Assembly: GCA_019843655.1 (NCBI GenBank)
Contig: JACDQD010000007.1
Span: forward strand, 27,060,816-27,124,815
DNA length: 64,000 nucleotides
DNA from: Lethocerus indicus
Lineage: Eukaryota > Arthropoda > Insecta > Hemiptera > Belostomatidae
Reading direction: 5' to 3'
Shown: positions 55,901-64,000 of the stretch, one piece after another
How positions within the stretch are numbered: the first letter of the stretch is position 1
Layout: every line of letters begins with the position of its first letter
The notes under the pieces: generated by a model
What the model saw: the letters and a program-made list of their open reading frames with translations, nothing else
Told to the model about the DNA's origin: nothing
Database searches by the model: none
Made by a program: the position numbers and the translations under genes

Positions 55901-57033
55901 GAATCTGTAACTTTTGCGCTTTTCACAGTTGAGAGCTCGCCTCGCTCTCAGCTCAGCCTCGTTGTTCTCTTTCAAAATTATCTGGAAAACATGGATTAAA
56001 AAAAGAACTGAAATGATGTATACAATGGATAAATGAGTCCTGTAATATTTCTCCAGTGGAAAACATTTTCGATTGATCAAACAAATATTTAAAAATTCAG
56101 GGTGCTCAACTCATAAAACTGTAAAAAACGTGTAAAATCAATTTAAAATAAACAACTCTATACATTATATATATACACAATAGTGTTATATAGCAACAAT
56201 GATAAAAAATGTATAAGACTTGAATTCTTTTTCAGCTTTTTTTCCTTTCTTTGTATTGAGCCGATAGTGAGTCAGAAATAAAAATAAATTACATTCTATT
56301 GCAGTAATTCCAATAATAATGTTAGAGTATTTTATATTATCAATATTGCTTCAGTGAGAATTATTAAACAGGCGCCAATAATTCTTGCCTGTCTAAATAA
56401 AATTAAAATAATTGAGCATATGAATGACATTTTTAAAAAAAGATTCTTTACAACATTTCTCCCCAGTTACTAACGGAGGATTAAGTGTCAAAATATTTTT
56501 GATTTAAATATAAAAAAAATACAAAGAATGACGAAACTTTTTCTCCACTGATAACTTTATTAATTACAACATATACTGTTTAAGTTTAAGGCTGTAAAAT
56601 GTTCAAATTATTTTATCCGAATATTAAATTTTCGTACTAAACCTTAATTTCAATAAAATGTTCATTATCTAAAGGACAACCTATAACCCTTACTGTTTTC
56701 CTGACTTTGATGTTTGAACATGGGATTAATTAGATAATTTACCGCATTTCACACTGATCACTTAGTAAGACATTTTTTTATTATTCCATTATTGTTTTTC
56801 ATTCAAAAATAAGATTTACAAGCAAAATAACTATCTCTGAAAAAAAATAATAAGAGACATAAAATTGGATAATACCTCGAACGGCGCTTCTCCGTGATGT
56901 TTATTGACGATATGGAAGCTGCAAATGTTCGCACCGATCGCCCTTATGGTCGGGGTCACCTCGACCAGAGTTTCATTTTCCTTCACCAACCCGTGATAAC
57001 CGGAATCTACGTTGGCCAAGGACAGCCTCGGAA
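40630..57033 (-). CDS. Cals: Calsyntenin, 16 exons, N-terminal exon missing
   Basis: Minus-strand exons in transcript order: 57033-56876, 55981-55860, 54398-54190, 52867-52721, 51571-51380, 51025-50717, 50319-50192, 49472-49295, 48872-48696, 48485-48353, 47868-47681, 47107-46887, 45368-45252, 44470-44158, 43320-43148, 40929-40630. All phases agree, giving 1020 residues after an absent first exon (signal peptide). Order of domains: two cadherin repeats (SVVDINEYAPAF, VVAYDCGM), a laminin-G/LNS domain (GCDRDTYS, CDDEWHHYAISVRFP, YVDGT, VGACWQG), a long calsyntenin ectodomain (GYTNSREFPTPG, FKLICSEMNGRFLSNE), one transmembrane helix and a cytoplasmic tail. Calsyntenins are synaptic and vesicular type I membrane proteins that link cargo to kinesin-1. 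The donor of exon 48872-48696 is taken as GTACAG (phase 1) rather than GTTAGT, for frame. Confidence 0.97.
41104..41618. mobile_element. Possible short piggyBac-like element in the last calsyntenin intron
   Basis: Right end GTGCAAAGGG followed by TTAA (41619-41622); left end CACTTTGCGC after CTAA, two mismatches from an inverted copy. Internally ATTGATACAGGC repeats three times (about 41232-41265). No coding capacity. Related in its ends to 5736-6315. Confidence 0.42.
41690..42265. repeat. Diverged ~124-bp tandem repeat, about 5 units
   Basis: The landmark TTGGTATACAATGAATCAT and variants recurs near 41750, 41850, 41995, 42119 and 42243; other shared words are ACCAAAGTTAACC and AAGTCCCAACAGAAAGA. 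Spacing is 100-145 bp. Non-coding, in the last calsyntenin intron. Confidence 0.85.
42344..43124 (-). mobile_element. piggyBac-like element with TTAA on both sides
   Basis: Left end CCCTTTGCCCTCGAGGCGC after TTAA (42340-42343); right end, read inward, CCCTCCAGCGGTGCCTCTCG before TTAA (43125-43128). Near the right end GGTGCCTCTCGGG and its complement form a subterminal inverted repeat. On the minus strand about 42800-42400 encodes an acidic N-terminus (MEYDEEITSLRRQLARKNED, then a poly-Asp piece), a frame break, and a part reading HVFPYIKDPVDFFKLFFTEE and ETNNNAARK, which matches the start of the piggyBac transposase (DDE_Tnp_1_7) domain. The catalytic part is missing. The right edge lies 18 bp from the splice donor of the calsyntenin transmembrane exon. 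Confidence 0.85.
43148..43320 (-). CDS. Cals: Calsyntenin transmembrane exon with first kinesin-light-chain motif
   Basis: Encodes the transmembrane helix HAVTIILVVCVGFLVVMIV followed by the basic stop-transfer RIRAAHQR and the W-acidic motif MAWDDSALTITVNPME, the conserved kinesin light chain 1 binding site of calsyntenins. The preceding exon must end in phase 1, which selects the donor GTCAGT at 44157. Confidence 0.95.
43903..44124 (+). repeat. Hairpin element copy M20 (calsyntenin intron 14)
   Basis: Left arm CCGTAGATTTTGTGTATTTC to the centre; the right arm is reduced to the outer part GAGGAGGAGACAGAAAGACA and GTACGGT. No tail. It ends about 32 bp from the donor of exon 44470-44158. Confidence 0.82.
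44521..44976 (+). repeat. Hairpin element copy M21, split by ~310 bp of other sequence
   Basis: Left outer arm CCGTAAATTTCGTGTGTTTC plus centre (44521-44570), then unrelated sequence, then centre and right arm (CACTGTTCACCGGCGAGAGG) and right tail (CACAAAACAGGTATTCTAAA) at 44885-44976. Either an insertion in one element or two partial copies. Confidence 0.7.
46481..46859. repeat. 83-bp direct repeats flanking hairpin copy M22
   Basis: 46481-46563 and 46777-46859 are about 85% identical; both contain AAATGAACATTGC and GCGAATAAATTATA. They sit immediately either side of element M22. Confidence 0.88.
46564..46776 (+). repeat. Hairpin element copy M22 (calsyntenin intron 12)
   Basis: Left arm is mostly deleted (GTAGATTTCGTGTGTTTCTG then the centre); the right arm and right tail are kept (CGCAGACCACAGAATAAGTA). 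No short target duplication; an 83-bp repeat flanks it instead. Confidence 0.85.
47450..47665 (+). repeat. Hairpin element copy M23 (calsyntenin intron 11)
   Basis: Left arm begins within GCTGTGTTAGTCACTTTGGA, after the piece AATCCTACTAAAGGACCTC also found in M17; the right arm and right tail end CAGCTATTCTG, about 15 bp from the donor of exon 47868-47681. Confidence 0.85.
48248..48331 (+). repeat. Hairpin element fragment M24 (calsyntenin intron 10)
   Basis: Outer right arm and tail only (AAACCGGCGAGAGGAGACAG to GGTATTCTAAAC); ends about 21 bp from the donor of exon 48485-48353. Confidence 0.85.
48967..49092 (+). repeat. Hairpin element fragment M25 (calsyntenin intron 8)
   Basis: Centre piece (GACTGTCACCGTCACTTGTA), outer right arm and right tail; inner arm deleted. 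Confidence 0.8.
50398..50698 (+). repeat. Hairpin element copy M26 (calsyntenin intron 6)
   Basis: Left end CTGTAGATTTTAGTGTGTTT, both arms, and a shortened right tail (CCAACCACAAAACAGGTCTT). Ends 17 bp from the donor of exon 51025-50717. Confidence 0.88.
53650..54085. repeat. Diverged AT-rich tandem repeat, about 3 units (calsyntenin intron 3)
   Basis: TAGAAAATTGTTTTATACA with the flanks TTCATATTTT and CGACTTTATTTCAGTGTT recurs near 53650, 53840 and 53958; the spacing of 118-190 bp reflects internal deletions. Non-coding. Confidence 0.72.
54465..54686 (+). repeat. Hairpin element copy M27 (calsyntenin intron 2)
   Basis: Left outer arm missing; starts near TTAGGCATCCTCGCCGCACT, then right arm and right tail to ATTCTAAAC. 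CAAAGTAT occurs at both edges (54457-54464, 54687-54694), a possible 8-bp duplication. Confidence 0.82.
54880..54965 (+). repeat. Degenerate hairpin element relic M28
   Basis: AGTGACAGTGCAGACAGGATGCC followed by weakly similar right-arm words (AAGACGGCAGCCAAAACC). Low similarity. Confidence 0.5.
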
Positions 57034-57390
57034 CTAAGACAGAAAAATAACAACAGTCAAACGTAAAATAGAGAAACGTGAAACAGAAAAACAAACAATC
57101 AGGTACTAATTTTCGTTGGAGAAGTTTTCCACGATTCCAATAAACTAACAGTGTCGACGGTTCACCGAATTTGTATTCATATTTCAATACAAGATATATT
57201 TTTTTTTCAAGGCGCGTTGAAATGTTCGAAACATATCATCATGCTCGTTCAGTCTCCACACTTCCTTGCCTGTGTGGTCTTAAACCGCAAAGATTGTAGA
57301 CATTAGGCCACAAAATGTAGTCATTCTGGTTGATGATGAAACATTGTATCCATGTAAACACACCTATAGTCCGTAAATATAAAATTTACC

Positions 57391-57525
57391 AGTTTAACAT
57401 ACCTGTTTTGACACATACATACAAACACAGTACAAGTGACAATGCAGTGAGATGGCGAGCAGCTGAAACTTGTCTAACCAAAGACCAAACCAGCGAGAGG
57501 AGACAGAAACACAACAAATCTACAG
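57391..57525 (-). repeat. Hairpin element copy M29 with an 11-bp target duplication
   Basis: Left tail AGTTTAACATACCTGTTTTG, short arms, right end ACAAATCTACAG. TATAAAATTTA abuts the right end (57526-57536) and lies 2 bp from the left one (57378-57388); extending to 13 bp gives one mismatch. This is the rightmost copy in the window. Confidence 0.85.
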
Positions 57526-57538
57526 TATAAAATTTATC

Positions 57539-60500
57539 ATTTTTCTCAATCCGATATATAGGTATCACAAAAAAGTATTAACACCTGGAATCTGAAACAA
57601 TGTTTGAGATGCCAGTGTTTGTATCTATCACTGAAATTATGAATGATGAGTCCCATTCACCGACTTCATTCATCAGACTTTCCTGCAGTGCTGCAGGGTT
57701 TTTTTTTATTTTAATGAGATATAAGGATGCGTGTACATTTCCTGTTAGAATAAGAAAATTATCATACATTAAGGACCTATCTCGCTTCTCTGTTTATGTC
57801 AATCAGTACAACGACAAGAAAAAACATTAAACTTTGTGCAGGATAACAATAACTTGTCTCTAACTTAACAATATATATTTAACTAGAAAGAATAAGAAAG
57901 ATATAATAAAATGAAATATTACAACATTGGACAAACTTGAGAAGGGAAATGATGAAAAAAATCTATACCCCACAAATACATTTGACATTAGAATTAATGT
58001 CCTATTAGTTCTAGGCAATAAAAAACAGTTATGGAGAAATGTTCACATTATTTATGTGTGCACGAAAGTATAAGATGTTTTAGGTCGGTTTGGAATGCCT
58101 AGTTAAAAATAAAAATTACAGAACGAAAAGACTGTTCAAAATTTTCTGCTTAATAACACGATATAAAAACGTATCCTCGAATGAATGTAGGAAATGCTCT
58201 ATGAATTAGCTCAGATCAAATTATCCTTGTAGTAATTTCACACTTCAAACTAATTTCAATGTTGTAAGTCAGTTAAAACAGGTTTCCCCCTCCCGACTTT
58301 TTCTGAAATTACCGCCATCTGTAACAAATAATAATAATAATACCGCTGCCGTTAAATGCCACACAGCTGCATGGTCTACATTTACATTCCAAGATATAAA
58401 AAATTCAGTATTAGAAAACTCAAAAGTCAATGCTCCAATTCATCCAATAAATACAAACGAATCTTTCTAACAAATTTAAGGTTGTAATTATATTTAAAGA
58501 ATTATTATGGAAATGCAATAATTGGTATTATGATTCAACCAAATTGTAACCGATTTACAACTAGAGACGACAGAAATTGTTAACAACCAGTAAAAATTGC
58601 TGTTTACAATACTATTAGATAACAAATCACCGATTTACTGCCTTGCAAATGGAAACAAAGAGTTTTGTGTTTTGTTCATAACTAATATGTGAAGAACCTT
58701 CTAGAAATTATAAAGTTCTGTAAGTGAGAGTTGTGAACTATTAAAGAAGTTTCAGGCCAAATATGAGCCCTAACCAAGGGAGATTAATACTTCCTTGTTA
58801 GAGACACAAGTGTTTTATTTTCCAACATTCAATTCCTTTCACTAGTGAAATGAAAGCTGAAATTATTAAATATCTTAGAATGGGTTCTAGGAAATTTTAC
58901 TTAACAAAAATTTACCCTATTTATTTCACTTTAATTTACATTTTTTTGTAAAAATTTGCATGAATTAGATAAATACGATCCATTAAACCAGAAAGAGGCG
59001 ATTAATGCATTTAAAGTAAGAGTGAGACGAGGAAATAAGTCTTAATTTTCATGCAATTATTATAACTACAATTATCGGAATATATTATTCTTAAGCTAAT
59101 CTCTTCTAAACCTACATGTTTCCATCAGTTTTTAAAAAGTTAGTACCACATTTTTGAAATGTTTAAATAGATATGTATTTAAATAATCTACTTTACGTGA
59201 TGGCAAATGGGAATTATAATAATTTTTTAATATTTTGCAAACCTTTAAATGAACTAATCTTTCATTCCAAAGTGTATATTAGAAAAAAAATATTAACAGA
59301 CAGATATTGTGCAGTTGCAACTAAATGGAGATTGGGATGTGTCGCGCTGTCCTTGAGCAGGACAGACTCAACACTGTTGGCTCAAACAAGAAGGAAGAAA
59401 AAAAAAGCAACAAACTAAGTCTAACAAAAACAAATATGCAAATATAATTATGTCATACGGCCCTGTCAGTCTGTATAACAGTTCGGTGGCACTATTATTG
59501 ACACTTTGAATAAAACCCGTCGTCACCAATATTCCATTATTTATCCACATTGTTACTAGATTACGGAATCTCAATAACCCGTCCAATTCAAATTTTGTCC
59601 CACTGTACAGTCGGGAACGAAAAAAACATACTTGCTGTTTACACTACGGGGAACATGGACAAGAATAAAAGCAATAAAGATAAAGTAAAAAATATCTTTA
59701 CAAGCCGACCCTACATGTGCAAAATTAAATCTGAATCATGATTTAAAATACAGCAAGAATTCGTGCGTAACAATATTATTAATTACACATTTGTTATCAA
59801 AATGCGTAATATTTATTTTGATAAATTAATATATTACGAAGACGTTATGTTTAAATTATTTTTTGCCCATTTTCAAACTTACAGAACTGATGATATTTCA
59901 AATATCCAGAGTAGTTTTCTGCCCGAAAACTTAGATTTAAAACAAGTTTAATACAGAAATAATTAGGGACAACAGTTTTCGACAATCTTCGGTGCAATGT
60001 ACTGATATTAATGTTATTTGGTGTTGAACAAAAATCCTTGTTGAAAAATAAAAATTAATTTAGATTCATATTACATTATATCAAAAATAATGTTTGAGGA
60101 TCAGCAATAGATGCCTGCATTGTTAAATAACACAACAATTTAGTTTTATAGTAAATAGTTCACCTATAATTTATTGATGCTTTCCAGAAGTGGTATTAAA
60201 TTCGGGTTAAATTTCGTGTTGCGAATAATTTTTCAAGAAGGAATTAATCGGAGCCAAAAAAACAAAACGAAAATAGTAAACAACAAATTGTTGTTTCAAT
60301 ATCATATTTTCTCGGTGATGTGTATCCAGTTACGTGGTATAACAAAAGGAGGAAATCAAGGACACTTTCTAAAACCGCCAAGTTCTTCTGAGAAACACAC
60401 ACACACACACAAAAGAAAACATTTCTGAGCAGATAGAAGTTTTATAAGTTTAATAATATTCCAACAACATGTTTTTACCCACGGTACTATTCAATAATTT

Positions 60501-63500
60501 ATGAGCTTCGTTATGTACATAATGTACTGATATATTTATTGTACCATATATATATATATATATAAAACCCATTCTTCTAGGGAATTTTGCATTGCTCAAA
60601 TGTTGTTATTTTTCCAATTAAGCAATTCTCTGTATTTTATTTTCATATTTGTGACAGTATCTATGGCACTCTTTTACATCATCAAATACCTATAATCTGT
60701 GACACTTTCATTTCTGTTCGGTTTTCCTCAATTTCAAACGGCTCTGCATCGCATATACGCTGTACATCATTTTCCAAAAAATTAGATAAAATGTAATTAC
60801 ATGGTTGCGAAGCATAAAAGTTTAATATACAGTCCAGTATGTGCCACACGTTGAAACAGGTTAGTAAGTCAATGTTATATTAATATCTGCAGCTTCCGTT
60901 TTGAACTAGAACTGCAGTTAACATTACAGTTTGCCAACTCTCTTGTTCGACGCCGCGTTGAGAGTTGCATTTATGGGTTAAACTTTGTGATACGAGCTGT
61001 CTGTCTACAACAGACTCGTGAACTGATTCAAGGGACTTAATTTTTATGAATTGGCGGTTCGGGTAAATTTTGTAATATCAGCCGACTTTATATTTCACTT
61101 TGCAAGAAGACAAGACCAGGCTACTTTAAGAGTATAATAAAGATTAAACCCATTAAATTAATTACAAACAAGAGTTACACAATGGATTAATGCACGCAAA
61201 AAAATCCCTACACAAATACCCCTACAGAAATATAGAACAGAATTGATGAACAATATTGTTAACTGTAGTTCTACTCTAATGCATTAAGTGCATTATAAAA
61301 TGATTCACTGATCAGTAATTCCTTACAATGGAATTTTTCCCATTAAATTAAAGGAATTAAAGGAAAATTAACAATTACCGACAAAAGATAATTCAACTGA
61401 TTAGTACAGAAAGAAAGTTTAAATCACACGTGTGACAGAAATGTAGAACAATGTTGTTAACTGTAGATTTAGACTAACGCAGATATACCGACTGTATATA
61501 CAGTAATGACTATATATTTCCTTATGGATGAATTTCCCTAGGCCAACCGATGTTAAAACTGTTCTTCAACTCTGTACAATCATTATTGTGTCCGAAAAAG
61601 AATCGAATAAACTGTATTAAATTTTGTAAATTAGAGGCGACATTTGAATTGTTATCAATTCTAAATTGGTCGTCGAAAGATTATTTAAGAGTGCAGACCA
61701 GCTCGGCTGACAAAACAGTTTATCTAACGCGCGCCGCACTATGGTTTACAAACAAACCGAAAAGAATACCTTCAAAATGTTTATTGGCCGAGTTCTTAAA
61801 CTGAGCTACAAGCTTAGCCCATGTTTTATCCAGGTAAATTTTGTGATACCAAATGCAGGTAATTTACAGTCGGAGGCGACACTGTATCAGTCATTAATTC
61901 GATTCATTTCTTAATTTAAAACAACAGTAAATAATAATATATACGTAATTTAAAAGGCACTCGAACAAGTTAGCATCACTGATATAGTAGAGAGATGAGT
62001 AATTTTTGAGAAAGGCATTCGATTAAAATTTAGAAGCATTACCTGAAAATCACTGATTATAAAAATGTTTTATTCCACCTTTAAGACATTTGAATACTGA
62101 GTAATCATTCATGAATATATTTTAATGAAAAAACAAATTTTTTCAACTATTTTACATAATAATTTGTCACATTCAATTTATTTTCTTGGTAGTCAGAATT
62201 TTAATATTTTTATATCGCGATATACTTTCAGTAAGTCTTGACAAATGCACCCCCCCCTTCATTTCAAATCAATTTCTTTTTGCATACCGAACGCTATATT
62301 AGTGTTAATTGTTCCAGACTTATGGGATGGGATAAGGGGGGAAAATTGGCCCACGCCTTCTACATCATCACCACTTTACAAATACCGAGAAAATGAGTCT
62401 ATCATTTCTGTATAAATACGTTCTACAAAACCTCCGTACGGCATTGTCCCTATCAAAAAGTCATTTGAATAATTTACACAGTTCGCACCGGTACAACATA
62501 CACTGCATGGCTACAGCTGTTACAGGCCACAATACAATAAATTCCGAAGTTTAATTTCAGCGATTGCATAACAAATGAGATCAGTTGTAGAATTTCAGAC
62601 AAACAAGAGAGTGTGGACAGAATATTGCAAGAGCGGCGACATTTCAAAACGGAAAAATAAATTACATCGAATAAAATAACGCGTTTAAATTATTATTCGT
62701 TAAATACCTTGACAAAACTTGTACGAATTTCCAAATTTTTAATTTTTATTAAATACCCCAGAATGGAATAATCAATAATGCCGAGATCCTTATGCACAAC
62801 CGAAGATGTAATTTTTAATCCCCACAAAACCCAATACAACTTAAAACTTTCTGTTTTTCTTTTTTGCAAGCTTTAAATGACAATCTCGGACACACATTGC
62901 TGGAAATTTTTTGCAATAAGTAAAGAAGACCTTACGAGTCGATACAGTACATTTGCAAATAAAAAATTATGAATGTGTTCCTAATTGATTTATAACAGTT
63001 CTCGTTAACTCGTTTAACGAAACAAAATGAGAAACCGAAAACAGTCCTACTGAATATTGTTCTCTAATATTGAGGGCTCTGTGTCATATTTTTCCACACG
63101 AGAAAACCACACCATATTTAAATCATATAAAGTACATCAAGAAATGGAGGCAAACTGTGTGGCCTTGAACATTCTGAATATTTTACATGAAAAACTGAAA
63201 GAGATTTTTTAAAATGCTACACACTGGTAAAACAAAATGTGAGCCCGCAAAAATAAATACAAAATTATGAATCGCAACAAGTGTTAACATCTCGTATTAA
63301 CAGAATCATAAGAATATGATTTTCTATTTAAATAGTTATTATAATTTAGCTCTATAATTATAATAATTGTAGTTTGAGAACTCATACCAAACAATTCTTT
63401 TACAGGTAATGAGAACGAAATCCATTAGATGATTCTTAATTATATCTGTATTAAAATTATGGCAAATCTTTTTATTAGAAATTTTAAAATATTAAAAATG

Positions 63501-64000
63501 ATATTTCACAATTTTATGAAATTTAAAAACGCTCTCAATATTAGATACACTAATGGAACGACGTTACAGAACATTAACACTATATTTTTCCATTGTTATG
63601 TCTTATTTAAAAGTTCAATTTTAGCACCACATTGTCTCTCTTAACTTATGTAATAACGGACCACAAATATGGAATAGACATAGACGACCATATAAAGGAA
63701 AAAAAAATCAACTCTGCATTATCATGTAACCTGAAACTGGACACTGTCAAAAGATATACACGGGGTCAACCACCAAACATGGTCAGAAACTGTGTCACAA
63801 TTCCTTATTCGTGAATACATCTGTCAGTAATAACTGACTGTTGAATCAAATTATTAAAATTCGCGTTTGGGGTATTTTTGGGGAAATTTTTATAACTCCG
63901 TTATTTTCTGTAGATTCACCGAATGTTATTATTTAAAAAAAAATTTATTTCCGGTGTCTGTATTGCGAAACGTACTTCTCGGGTTATTTTAGGCCGAATC
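57539..64000. other. Upstream calsyntenin intron or intergenic DNA
   Basis: AT-rich DNA without a gene I can support on either strand. The first coding exon of calsyntenin (signal peptide, ending in phase 1) was not found and may lie beyond 64000. Partial similarity exists between about 61222 and 61435 (CAGAAATRTAGAACA then TTGTTAACTGTAG). Short (CA)n at 60396-60412 and (TA)n at 60547-60563. Confidence 0.5.

Noticed and set aside
59368..59586. Minus-strand hydrophobic frame as the missing calsyntenin signal-peptide exon
   Set aside because: The hydrophobic part is at its C-terminal half and no suitable phase-1 donor follows; it does not resemble a secretory signal followed by a cadherin start.

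Overview
The window is nuclear DNA of an arthropod, most likely an insect. This rests on spliced genes with GT/AG introns, AT-rich introns full of microsatellites, mariner- and piggyBac-type transposon remnants, and proteins of metazoan families. I cannot resolve the insect order from the sequence alone.

Layout. 1-3715 is a 105-bp satellite array of about 35 copies, and 3716-4975 is a second array built on a ~21-bp unit with a higher-order block. From 5.4 kb three plus-strand genes follow. A ZZZ3/Atac1-like subunit of the ATAC histone acetyltransferase complex has 7 exons (5453-10586). Adenosine kinase has 8 coding exons (13100-22622), including a 29-nt first coding exon. An EBAG9/RCAS1-like protein has 4 coding exons (29243-33403). 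On the minus strand, convergent with EBAG9, lies calsyntenin, with 16 coding exons seen (57033 down to 40630); its signal-peptide exon is not visible and is probably beyond the right edge. The four genes do not form a pathway: chromatin regulation, purine salvage, Golgi/secretion and neuronal kinesin cargo. I reconstructed the exons by matching splice phases and conserved protein motifs recalled from the families; no database was searched.

The most striking non-genic content is one family of hairpin (foldback) elements, about 30 loci between 7.4 and 57.5 kb, all in introns or intergenic DNA. Each copy is a long near-palindrome with one ~40-nt tail on a single side. In five or six copies I find exact or near-exact direct repeats of 10-13 bp at the element edges, which look like target-site duplications. 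Several copies end within 4-33 bp of splice donors. I consider this the best candidate for something undescribed in the window. Other mobile DNA: a mariner deletion derivative that keeps only the DNA-binding half of its transposase, three short mariner relatives, a piggyBac-like relic with TTAA at both ends plus two possible short relatives, a TA-flanked inverted-repeat element, and a tRNA-derived SINE-like fragment.

The ZZZ3-like gene has an apparent 1-nt frameshift inside its ZZ zinc finger. The long right-hand stretch (57.5-64 kb) and the intergenic regions hold no further gene that I can support.
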